DNA of 64,000 bases from positions 762,904,673 to 762,968,672 of the forward strand of contig NC_081408.1 in the NCBI RefSeq assembly GCF_030272615.1, read 5' to 3'. The position numbers were made by a program, and so were the translations under genes. The notes below the pieces were generated by a model, which did not search any database, had not been told where the DNA came from, and saw only the letters and a list, made by a program, of their open reading frames with translations. This DNA comes from Cryptomeria japonica. Its lineage: Eukaryota > Streptophyta > Pinopsida > Cupressales > Cupressaceae. Shown here in pieces: positions 55,229 through 64,000 of the stretch (position 1 is its first letter; each line of letters opens with the position of its first letter).

Positions 55229-56084
55229 GGTACGATGCCATATGGAAATTTATGGTGCATGTACAAAAAAAATATTCTCACATTGTAATTTTTTCCAAAA
55301 AAAGTTGAATATTAAAAGTCTGAGCATTAATTTTTTGGGGGATGTGCCTACACAAAGGATAAGGTGTTGTGGCATATGCAATTGTACAACTATACAAATT
55401 TGTATGGATTTGTGGTACAAATTTCAAACCCTCAAGAAATGTCTAGAATTTTTTTTGCTCAAATTTTGACATTTAAATAAGTGATTCTAGGGTTTTAGGT
55501 TGTTATGAGCACAATGGTAAGGTCCATTTTACCCCAAGGTGCCCATATTTTGTTTACCCTTGGATCTTGCCCTATAATGTGTGCCCTCAAAAAAATCTCT
55601 CAAAGACTCAATTACTCAAATTTTGATGAAACAAAAGTTGATATGTAGGTTTTGGGATGCTACAAATGCAATAGTGAGGTCCTTTTTTTTCTCTAAAGTG
55701 CTAAAAAAAATACCAAATTTCATATCCAAAAGTAAAACTAGATTCATTTTTCTATAAAACTTGAGAAATGAAACCCTCAAAGATCGAGAAGGGGTTTGTT
55801 GAATCCATTCTTTAATACCATGTTGAAGTTTGCAACATAAGCACCTACAAGATCAAACAACAAAACAAAACACCTTGCATGAAGGAGAGCCAAAAGAAAA
55901 GAATTTCTATATTGCTATATTCCTCAAAATCAAATAGTACATGCAATTAATTCAAAAGAGTAGAAACACTTGATTTATAGAAAAGCAAGAGAAACCTCAT
56001 CTAAAATTAGGGAACTAAAATTAGCTCAGCTAAGTGAAATTGAACTAAAAAAGCATGTGGGGATGGCATGTGGGAGGTCTATGT
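55229..56084. other. AT-rich spacer with a 157-bp two-copy repeat
   Basis: CTCAAATTTTGA...GCACAATGGTAAGGTCC (55457-55535) recurs as CTCAAATTTTGA...TGCAATAGTGAGGTCC (55614-55690). No gene recognised. Confidence 0.55.
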
Positions 56085-56391
56085 TCACTAGCCAGGGTTT
56101 GTGTCCTAGCCATTTTCCATTTGATGTGACTATTTTTTTTGCGTGCTTCTGGGTCTCTTGACTATAGTTCATGCTTTCTTTTGTATTTAGGGGTCATTTT
56201 TGCTTGTGCATGGGTGCTCGACGGTCATGGGGGTGGTCTTTAGGGTGTGCTACTTGTCGTTGTGCCTTGGGGAGGGTTTTTATGTGCCTCCAGTCCCTTC
56301 TGTGGCTTTTGGGGAGCCTACCCTTGGGATGAGTTTTTTTCCTTTTTGTGCCCTTGTTTGATAGGGTTTGTGACCAAGGTTTGATTTGTTT

Positions 56392-57744
56392 ATGGAGGAG
56401 GGTGGTGCTTCTCCAAGGCCTTTGGTTTTTGGAAGTATGGGTTCAACAGAGCCATCTTCATCTTTTCATGTAGATGCAATGGGGCATTCGAATAGAATAT
56501 CGTCTAGGGTTGATGCTTTTTTGGAGACAGGGGTCCCCAATATTAAGAAGGTAAATGGTTGCTTATAAAGGAGTCACGATCAACCTATCCTGGTCATCCA
56601 ACCTAAAACGATATCGGATAATGTCGCTTATTTGAGCAAGCATGCCATTATTTGTAAGTTTATGGGTCTGCGACTCTCTATGTCAGTTATGGAGTCATGG
56701 ACGAGGCAAGTTTGGAACCCTGAAGGGGATATGAATATTATGGACCACTAAAAACTATTTTATAGTTGTAATTTTTTACATGGCAGATAGAAACAAAGCT
56801 TTTGAAGGAGGCCCTTATTTTTTTAATCAGGTTGGACTCTTCATCAAAACTTGGCCTGTAGGGTTTAATTCAACTGAGGATCTCCCATCGAAAGTCCTTG
56901 TGTGGGTAAGTCTTCCCAGACTCCCACTTTAATTCTAGAAGGATGATATTCTTCATTCGATTTCTCTCCTTTTAGGTAAGCTTATAGGATCTGCTACGCA
57001 AACTCAAGCTAAAAAGGTAATTTATTTTGCTCACATCTATGTTGAGATTGATTTAAATAACCCTTACCAGATTCAATAGAAATTTGTCTTGGTTCATCTT
57101 GTTGGGTTCAATAGCTAGATTATGAGATACTTCCATTTAGATGTTGTATTTTTCATGAATATAGACATTTACAAAGAAAATATCCTTGACTCAATCTAAG
57201 GACAATGGCCACTTCTTCTCCTTCTGGTGTAATCCCTAAGGACGACAAGGGAAAGACTCTTGTGGTTGAAGGGGATTTAGATAAAGATGGTTTTGTTCCT
57301 ATCAAACCTTAGAATAAGGGGAGAGGACAAAAGAGAACTTTGAAGGATAGGCAATTTGAGGAGAACTTTAATCGGTTCGATGCTTTGGAAGATTTGATCT
57401 AGCAAGAGGGAATTCTGGTGGAGATGTCCTATGGTGTTGAACATTTGGGAATGGTTTTGTCTAAAGATGGGGAAAATAAAAATAAGAACTTTTCTTTGGT
57501 TGAATCTCAAGAGAGGAAAATGGATACTAACTTACCCCCTCAGACTCTTGATGTTCCAATTCTAGGTGAGTCCCAGGTTGGGCAAAATGTTGGTGATGTT
57601 CAAGTTTCACTCTTGTCCCCTATGAATGAGAGCTTGGACTCGAGGAAAAGCAGTGGGACTCCTCAATCCTTGGGTTTGCATCCAAAACCTCTCAGGAAGG
57701 GTCCTTTAGAGAAGACCTCAAAAGCAAGTTGTAAGCTAGACTAG
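56392..57744 (+). pseudogene. L1-3 ORF1: DUF4283/zinc-knuckle protein, decayed
   Basis: ATG 56392 (MEEGGASPRPLVFGSMG). DUF4283 features in changing frames: KHAIICKFMGLRLSMSVMES (about 56640), WTRQVWNPEGD, FEGGPYFFNQVGLFIKTW (about 56800), VLVWVSLPRLPL, DDILHSISLLLGKLIGSATQ. The knuckle position reads LPFRCCIFHEYRHLQRKYP (about 57130), with at least two metal ligands lost. The Lys/Asp-rich tail ends at TAG 57744. More than ten stops or shifts make it more decayed than L1-1. Confidence 0.8.
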
Positions 57745-57837
57745 GTGAAATTTAAGTTAATTGGGGAGACTCTAGTTGAATTTGAGTCAGTGAAAAATAT
57801 TGATTCTTACTTCTCTCATCCCCATAAATGATTGTCA

Positions 57838-58211
57838 TATCTTGGAATATGAGGGGTATGAATAACATCCCTAGACAAAAGGCTATTCAAGAGTTAATTA
57901 CTTCTCATTCTCCATATATTGTTTTTATTCAAGAGACTAAGTTGACAGTGGATGGTTTTCTCAACAGAACTCCTAGAGTTTAGCCTCATCATATGTGCCA
58001 GGGTATTAGTGCTCAAGGTAATTCAGGAGGTATGGCTTGCTTTTGGAACCCAAGGAAGGTTATTCCCTTTTGGTGGATTTCGAGTCGATTTTACATTTCT
58101 TTGATTTCTTCTAGTTTGGATTTGGAGAGATTTGCCTCTTCACTAATGTCTACTCCCCCAGTGATCTCTTGGGTAAGGCTCAACTTTGGAGTTGATAGGG
58201 TTAACCTAGCT
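57838..58211 (+). pseudogene. L1-3 ORF2, endonuclease N-terminus
   Basis: ATG 57838 starts MIVISWNMRGMNNIPRQKAI, the endonuclease signature, then VFIQETKLTVDG, a TAG near 57980, GNSGGMACFWNPRK and, in another frame, FTNVYSPSDLLGKAQLW (about 58140-58190). The reading ends where the Gypsy-3 LTR begins. Confidence 0.85.
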
Positions 58212-59823
58212 TGCTCACACTTCACCTAGTTGGTGTTGCTCAAATCCACCAACCTCACTAGGTCTATCTATGCTTCAAGACCTCTAAGTCCTTCCCAATC
58301 TTTACTAGGACTTTTTTTTTCCCAATCTTAAGGTGTTTTCAACAAGTGTTTTGACTAGGAACTCTACCAACTCAATGTGTTTCCCACATGCTCAATCTTG
58401 CAATTTTGACAACAACTTGTCAACTTCTCACTTTTCACCCCCATACTGTTATGAGACATTGCAGAGGTGTGGAGGTGTTATTTACCATGGAATCAATTCA
58501 AATAGGTCCATTTGAGGTTGTGCAATCTTCATCTTCCTTACCGATTTCATAAAATTGCCTAGAAATAGGGCTACAAGGATGAGCTTCAATTAGGCCTCCT
58601 AAATCCGGTTTTTAAGGGTTTTGAGGGAATCGGTCCAAAAGACCCTACAAAAAGTTTTATTTTTTTTCAATCACTACCCATCCTCAAGATATTTTGTTGG
58701 GTTTAGTCTCCTATCTTTCCGTACAGTGCCCTAACCCAAAAATGAGGTTTTGCAAGGGTTTCTAGGCCTTAACCGACTGTGACTGTTCAACAAAGGTATA
58801 AGGTTATGAAATGAGGTTTTAAAAGCTTCCCCTATCAAATGTAACTCTAAATGGTCCTTTCCTTCAATGATAAATGTTAAATTTTGGGTTTTGAAGTCAC
58901 CCTGCAACATACATTCAATTTACACCCTGTTTCCTCTAGCCGGGTTGCTCCTGGACTCGCCTAGAACAAGGTGGAAACTAAGATGAACTTCACTTATATA
59001 AATCCTCCCTACATATTTACACTTTAAATAGGGTTTCCTTGCATGTACCAACATGTCGTGATGGTAGCATAGAGAGATTTTATGGGGCAACCATTTTACA
59101 CAAATTTGCTATTTACAAGCCAAAACTGGCTGTTTGAAACCAAAATAGTACAAGAAATAATAAAAACTATTTACAAAGCATAAAATGGACCAAATGGTAC
59201 TGGAAGACGCCAAAGAACTACTATCCAAAATTAGATCAATGTATTTAATCCATTTGTGTTCACTTTTTATGCAAAATAAGACAAAAACAATGATAACAAC
59301 CTGAAAATGAGTGGTTTCAGATTGTCATTCATGAAAATCAAAACTTCCAACCTTGGTAACCATGCAAGAGGAGGTTTAAATATTATTCCCCACATGTGGA
59401 GGCATCTTAGGTCAATGTGATAACCCTAACTCCACCGCTAAGCTCTTTTAGGACCAAAGTTGTCATGACAAATTTTACAATTTTCCATATTTTGCTTTGC
59501 CAACTTAGGCAACCTATTACAAGTCATTATTTATGTCTTTTTCAACATTCCTAAGACTATTCTAAACCTCTCTAATTCTCTCACCAAGGTATTTCTCTTT
59601 TGACCATCAAGAAGGCCACTTACCTACTCAAACTACCACCTATTCACAAAGTGCAAACCTAGAAAGAAAACTAACTCAACTAGGCCTACACTTGACTCAA
59701 ATCAAACATTTCATACACACCTTGGACCCTCCTGGATTCCTTATTATAAACCTGACTTGGCTAAGGTCAGCACAAGCCAAAATTGTAGGACTATGAGCCT
59801 AAGTCCTAGGTGCTCCTGCACCA
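58212..59823 (-). repeat. Gypsy-3 3' LTR
   Basis: On the minus strand it starts TGGTGCAGGAGCACC (59823) after the PPT and is taken to end at the CA complementary to 58212, where L1-3 coding sequence stops. 1612 bp. The left end rests on that junction, because the second LTR is not in the window. Confidence 0.7.
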
Positions 59824-59835
59824 TTCCCCCAAACA
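59824..59835 (-). promoter_or_regulatory. Gypsy-3 polypurine tract
   Basis: The minus strand reads TTTGGGGGAA directly in front of the LTR start. Confidence 0.7.
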
Positions 59836-59843
59836 AAAGAAAA

Positions 59844-60702
59844 TTAAGTCACCTCTTTGGGGATCAGATTCTGATCAATGCCTAACTTCTTGAACTCTAT
59901 CTCAAACACCCATGTAGCCTCAACATCATCCATACCCTACCACTTAATTAGGTTCTCCCAATAAATTTGGTGTCTTGTCTTCTTAGCGATCCTTGAACTC
60001 AATACCTTTTCAGCCTTTGGACTTGGTTTTGTTGGTACTTGAAGGTTATTTACATCATCTAATACCTCTGAGTGACTGCAATCTGAACCTGGAATTGGCC
60101 CTTTGTAAGAAACTAAGTCTGCAATATTGAAAACCGGTGAAAGTTCTATTTCACTTAGTAGGTCCACCTTGTATTCATTTTCTCCATACTTGGCTAGGAT
60201 GACACATGGACCCAACCTTCTCATCTGCAACTTGTTAGGTACTCCTTGCTATAGCCTTGCCTTTTTAAGGTGCACCATGACAAGATCACCTACCTGGAAT
60301 TTTAGGTTGTTCCTTCTCTCATCAACCTTTCTTGATCTTACTTGTGATCTCCATCAACGCTTGCTTGACTGATTCATGTACCTCTTTTATTGATTGAGCA
60401 AAATCTTCAGTATATCCACTCCTTGTTGCTGCATTTCCTAAGTCCCTTAGCTCTAGTATACCCCTTGGGTGAAGACCATAGACCACCTCAAAAGGACTCT
60501 TGCCTATGGTTCTATTTATTGTGTTATTGTAAGCATATTCAACTTGTGACAACACTTGATCCCATGTCTGACCATACTCCTTGGTAAGGCACCTCAATAA
60601 GTTTCCTAAGCTCCTATTAACCACTTCGGTTTACCCATCTGTTTGTGGATGGTAGGCTGATCCAAAAGATAGGTTGGTGCAAAGATTTTGCCAAAGTGTC
60701 TT
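59844..60702 (-). pseudogene. Gypsy-3 integrase C-terminal part and chromodomain
   Basis: Continues integrase with AYHPQTDG, TAA in place of the usual Gln, then TEVVNRSLGN (the Glu of the DDE triad is present, about 60640), VEYAYNNTINRTIGKSPFEV and YGLHP. A short gap with frame changes (60320-60230) is followed by the GPY/F-like module QMRRLGPCVILAKYGENEYK and SPVFNIADLVSYKGP (60230-60100). The chromodomain reads KKTRHQIYWENLIKW, TAG, GMDDVEATWVFEIEFKKLG (about 59985-59880), ending KEVT before TAA (59844-59846). Chromodomains of this kind can steer integration towards marked chromatin. Confidence 0.88.
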
Positions 60703-62064
60703 TCAAAAATGACTCGTGAACTTTGAGTCCCTATCTGAAACAATGCTCATGGGTAAACCATGTATCCTTATCACTTCCTTGAAGAACAACTGAGCTATAT
60801 GACATGCATCATGAGTAGTCTTGCAAGGTACAAAGTGGGCCATCTTACTAAATTTTTCCACTATGACATAAATGTTGTCAAATCTATGCTTTTTCCTTGG
60901 TAAACCCACTACAAAATCCATACTAATGAACTCCCAAGGTCTATTTGGTATGGGAAGAGGTTGGTATAAACCGACATTTGAAGATGTGCCCTTGGCCTTT
61001 TGACAAACAATACAAGTTTCCACATACTTCCTAGCATCTTGATTCATCCTAGGCCAATAGTAATACCTTTGAACTAACTCTTGAGTCTTGTTGACTCCAA
61101 AATGACCACTAAGACTACCATTATGCTTCTCTTGTATGAGATTTTCTCTTATTGACCCTCTAGGCACCCAAAGTTGCCCTCTTCTAAACAATAACCCATC
61201 TTGCAAGGTAAAATCAGAATACTCACTATGAAAATGATTTTGATACTCTTTGCATACCTTGTAGGCATTTGAGAAGTCTTCATCATCTGGGTATAGGTCT
61301 CTAAAACTGTCAACACCTATGCTTCTTAACTCAATTTCTTGGACTGTCAAGAGTCTCCTGCTCAATGCATCAACAACCCTATTTAATTGACCTTTTTTGT
61401 GCTTGATTGTAAAGGTGTAGGTTTGCATATATTCTACCCACTTCATGTGTTTGTGACTGAGTTTGTCTTGTGAGTTTAGAGAGCTCAAAGCTTGGTTGTC
61501 TGTGTAGACTACAAATTCCTTAAGAAGGAGATAGTGTCTCCGCTTCCTCAAAGCCTCCACTAATGCATATAACTCTAAGTCATATGAGGAGTATTTCCTC
61601 TTAGTATCACTTAGCTTCTTACTATGGCAAGCTACCGGTCTTCCTTCTTGACTTAGGACAACACCTACTGTAACATTGTTTGCATCACATTCCACTATGA
61701 AGAGTTTCTCAAAACTAGGCAACACCAACACCGGTTGAGTGGCTATCCTTTCTTTCAAGGTTTCAAAACCTTTATTTGCTTGTTCATTCCACTGAAACTT
61801 TTCCTTCATTCCACCTCTAATAGTGTCCAACATTGGTGCACATATAGCACTAAATTGCCTAATGAATTTCCTATAATACTGAGCTAGTCCATGGAAGCTT
61901 CTCACCTCTGTTGCTGACTTAGGAGTAGGCCAATTTACTATGGCTTCAACCTTGCTAGGATCCATCTTGAGATTCCCATGTGACAACAAAAACCCAAGGT
62001 AAACCAAGTCCTGCTTAACAAATCCACACTTGTCCAAGTTCATGGTTATCTTCTCTTCATACAA
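60703..62064 (-). pseudogene. Gypsy-3 RT end, RNase H and integrase core (453-codon open frame)
   Basis: RT thumb and connection: ITMNLDKCGFVKQDLVYLGF, VRSFHGLAQYYRKFIRQFS. RNase H: LFIVECDANNVTVGVVLSQE (first Asp), YSSYDLELYALVEALRKRRH (Glu), FVVYTDNQAL (Asp). Integrase: zinc region HNGSLSGHFGVNKT and CIVCQKAK (His-His-Cys-Cys complete), WEFISMDFVVGLP (first Asp, about 60925), SIVSDRDSKFTSHF (second Asp, about 60735). It would replicate and insert the element. The segment is continuously open, but its neighbours upstream and downstream are interrupted. Confidence 0.93.
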
Positions 62065-62860
62065 TCTTTATAGCACACTTTGCAAATGATTAACATGATC
62101 TGCCCTATCCTTACTGAAAAATGAGAATATCATCTAAATATACCACCACAATTTACCTATGAATTCCTTCATCACTTCATTCATGAGCCTCATGAAGGTG
62201 CTTGGAGCATTTGATAAGCCAAATGGCATTACAAGCCATTCATAAAGACCCTATGTTGTCTTGAATGCTATTTTCCATTCATCACCCTCCTTAATCCTAA
62301 TTTGGTGGTATCCACTTTTAAGATCAATCTTGGTAAAGTATTTGGCTTCCCCTAAGAAATCCATTAGGTCTTCTATTCTAGGAATTGGAAACCTATATCT
62401 AATGGTGATCCTATTTATAGCCCTAGAGTCGGTGCACAATCTCCAAGTACCACCTTTCTTTGGGGCTAAAATAATAGGTACAACACAAGGGATAATGCTT
62501 TTCCTAATAGGCCTTGGTGTAAAAGCTCTTGGATTTGTTTAGCAATTTCTACATTTTGTTGGGGAGTCTTCTTGTAAGTCGCCTCGTTAGGTAAGGATGC
62601 TCCGGGTATGAAGTCAATTTGATGGCTTATGGCTCTTTTAGGAGGCAAGGTGGTTGGTTGTCCATCACTCACTATCCCTTTGAACTGTTTCAATAGGTCT
62701 TGAACCTCCATTAGCAAATTTGGTTTCTCTTTCGTGTCTTCCTCTTTAGGATTCATCACTAATGCAAACCCTATTCCTTCACCTTCCTCAAGTTTCTTCA
62801 AGAACTGTTTTTCACTCACCAAAAGGACATTAGGACCTACTGCCCTCATTTCACCTTCCT
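62065..62860 (-). pseudogene. Gypsy-3 reverse transcriptase N-terminal and catalytic part
   Basis: LLMEVQDLLKQFKGIVSDGQ, then LPPKRAISHQIDFIPGASLP (about 62620), a frameshift near 62500, [20 protein letters not shown] (62460), [19 protein letters not shown][22 protein letters not shown] (about 62250), and [11 protein letters not shown] (about 62145-62113), which keeps both catalytic Asp but sits in a shifted frame with a TAA after IFQ. Confidence 0.9.
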
Positions 62861-64000
62861 CAAGGATAGATTGTATCTTGAATGTGACTCCATCTTTCTT
62901 GAATGATTATGCATTCTTGGCTCCATCATGGATAGCTTGTTTATCAAATTGCCATGGTCTTCCTAATAGAAGATGCCATGCATCCATGGATAGGACATCG
63001 CATAACACTTTGTCCTTATACCTCCCAATGGTGAAATCCACCAGTGCTTACTCATTGACTAGGACATGTTGGCCTTTCTTCAACCAAGTGACCCTATATG
63101 GGTTGTTGTGAGGTATCCTTTGTATTTTAGGCTTACTCACTGCCTCTTTTGACACAATATTGTCTATTGACCCTGAGTCAATGAATACTTTGCAAACTTT
63201 GTCCATAATCTTGCATTTGATCCTAAGTAATGACCTCCTTTGGCTAGGCTCTTCTTTGACAAGTTCTTTTATCAAAGTTCTTCTTATCATCAGGTTGTCA
63301 CCTACCTCTGATTCTAAGGCAACCTCTGAAGTCTTGCTACTTGATGTCTCTTCTTGAAGACAATTCACTCTCCTTTCACTACTCTGTGATGATAACCCCT
63401 TCTTTGGACACCTATATGTTGGATGGCCAAGCTGATTGCAATGGTAACATTTCATTGAGGCAAAATATGAGGAACCTCTACCTTGTCCACTAGACCTTCC
63501 TCTAAAACCATTGTTTGATCCCCTTTATTGAATCCTCCTTTACTAGTGCCACCTTCTTGCTGCTCAGTGATTTTAGACTCACCTTGTGTTCTTTGCTCTG
63601 AATTTCTTCCTCCAAAGCCTCCCCTATGGCCTCTATTTTCTTTTCCTCTACCTCTACCCCTATTACTACTTGAATCATGTTTTCTTTTCAGCTTTTCTTC
63701 CACTTTAAGGGAAAGTTGATAGCTTTGATGAACTATCTTTGGGCTCAATAGCCTGATTTCTTCTTGGATGTTCCATCTTAGTCCATTTAGGTATCTAGCT
63801 ACCTTAAGGATTTCTTCTTCCACCGCATGAGATCTAAGACTAAGTTTGTGAAAATCCTCCATATAACCACTTACATCAAGGTCTTTTTGTCTTAGGTTTT
63901 GTCTTTTCCTATGGATCTACACTTCATAGTCATCAGGGAGATAGGCTTCTTTGATTTTGACTAACATCCCTTTCCAAGAAGAGATGGGTGTTTTCCCCGC
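62861..64000 (-). pseudogene. Gypsy-3 Gag and protease, partial
   Basis: At the right edge the minus strand reads GMLVKIKEAYLPDDYEV and then LRQKDLDVSGYMEDFHKLSL and LNGLRWNIQEEIRLLS, the end of a retrotrans-gag domain. An Arg/Gly-rich linker (RGRGRGKENRGHRGGFGGR, about 63660-63600) and the zinc knuckle CYHCNQLGHPTYRC (about 63449-63410, complete) follow. Protease: VCKVFIDSGSIDNIVSKEAV (catalytic Asp intact, about 63180), then stops near 63050 and 62910 and LLLGRPWQFDKQAIHDGAKN (about 62965). The start of Gag lies outside the window. Confidence 0.9.

Larger units (their letters stand above)
56085..58211 (+). mobile_element. L1-3: 5' part of an L1-type LINE, cut by Gypsy-3
   Basis: A 5' UTR-like GT-rich segment (56085-56391), ORF1 (DUF4283 type) and the first about 370 bp of ORF2 (endonuclease). 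It stops abruptly at the Gypsy-3 LTR edge; the rest would lie beyond the right edge of the window. The exact 5' end is not determined. Confidence 0.75.
58212..64000 (-). mobile_element. Gypsy-3: chromodomain-type Ty3/Gypsy element, 5' end outside window
   Basis: Minus strand from the right edge: Gag, zinc knuckle, protease, RT, RNase H, integrase, chromodomain, PPT and 3' LTR. A chromodomain behind the integrase GPY/F module defines chromoviruses. It is the best preserved element here, with one 453-codon open stretch (62064-60703). It sits inside L1-3; the left flank is TAGCT (58207-58211). Confidence 0.92.

Overview
This window looks like intergenic heterochromatin from a large, repeat-rich land-plant genome. 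The overall picture (decayed Copia, Gypsy and L1 elements nested in each other, AT-rich spacers, long microsatellites) suits a conifer or other gymnosperm, but nothing in the sequence fixes the species. I found no intact host gene, no tRNA or rRNA gene and no CRISPR array. Almost every open frame is a piece of a decayed transposable-element protein; the one other protein remnant is a broken plant-mobile-domain (PMD) gene.

Layout. (1) 1-13.1 kb, minus strand: a Ty3/Gypsy element (Gypsy-1) whose protease end runs off the left edge. It carries two clean nested insertions: a solo Copia-type LTR at 535-1903 with a perfect 5-bp target-site duplication (TSD), and a 7.66-kb full-length L1-type LINE (L1-1, 2841-10500) with a 13/14-bp TSD. 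L1-1 encodes ORF1, ORF2 and an unusual third ORF whose ATG overlaps the ORF2 stop. (2) 13.2-14.7 kb plus about 23.4-23.6 kb, plus strand: the PMD pseudogene, interrupted by a complete but decayed Copia element (Copia-1, 14687-23400) with both LTRs, a tRNA-Met primer site, a four-zinc-knuckle Gag, broken Pol and four polypurine tracts, a Sirevirus-like layout. (3) 23.6-25.2 kb: low-complexity AT-rich DNA with a 63-bp tandem repeat. (4) 25.2-37.2 kb, minus strand: a Tat-like Gypsy element (Gypsy-2) with Gag, protease, G-patch, reverse transcriptase (RT), two RNase H-like regions, integrase, a leader minisatellite and a 5' LTR. (5) 37.2-40.7 kb, plus strand: the 3' half of another Copia (Copia-2), cut off exactly at the Gypsy-2 LTR edge. 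(6) 40.7-46.6 kb: AT-rich spacer with microsatellites, a palindrome cluster and a 5'-truncated L1 copy (L1-2) with a 15-bp TSD.

(7) 46.6-55.2 kb, minus strand: a gag-only Copia (Copia-3) with multiple polypurine tracts and no visible Pol; its 3' LTR is split by a solo Gypsy LTR. (8) 56.1-58.2 kb, plus strand: the 5' part of an L1 (L1-3), cut inside its endonuclease by (9) a chromodomain Gypsy element (Gypsy-3, minus strand, 58212 to the right edge).

Nesting order read from the junctions: PMD gene, then Copia-1; Gypsy-1, then L1-1 and the solo LTR; Copia-2, then Gypsy-2; Copia-3, then a Gypsy LTR later reduced to solo form; L1-3, then Gypsy-3. Most catalytic motifs can still be read, but every polyprotein carries stops or frameshifts, so I consider all elements non-functional as they stand. 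Translated fragments often begin at non-ATG codons, so starts are given only where an ATG was seen.
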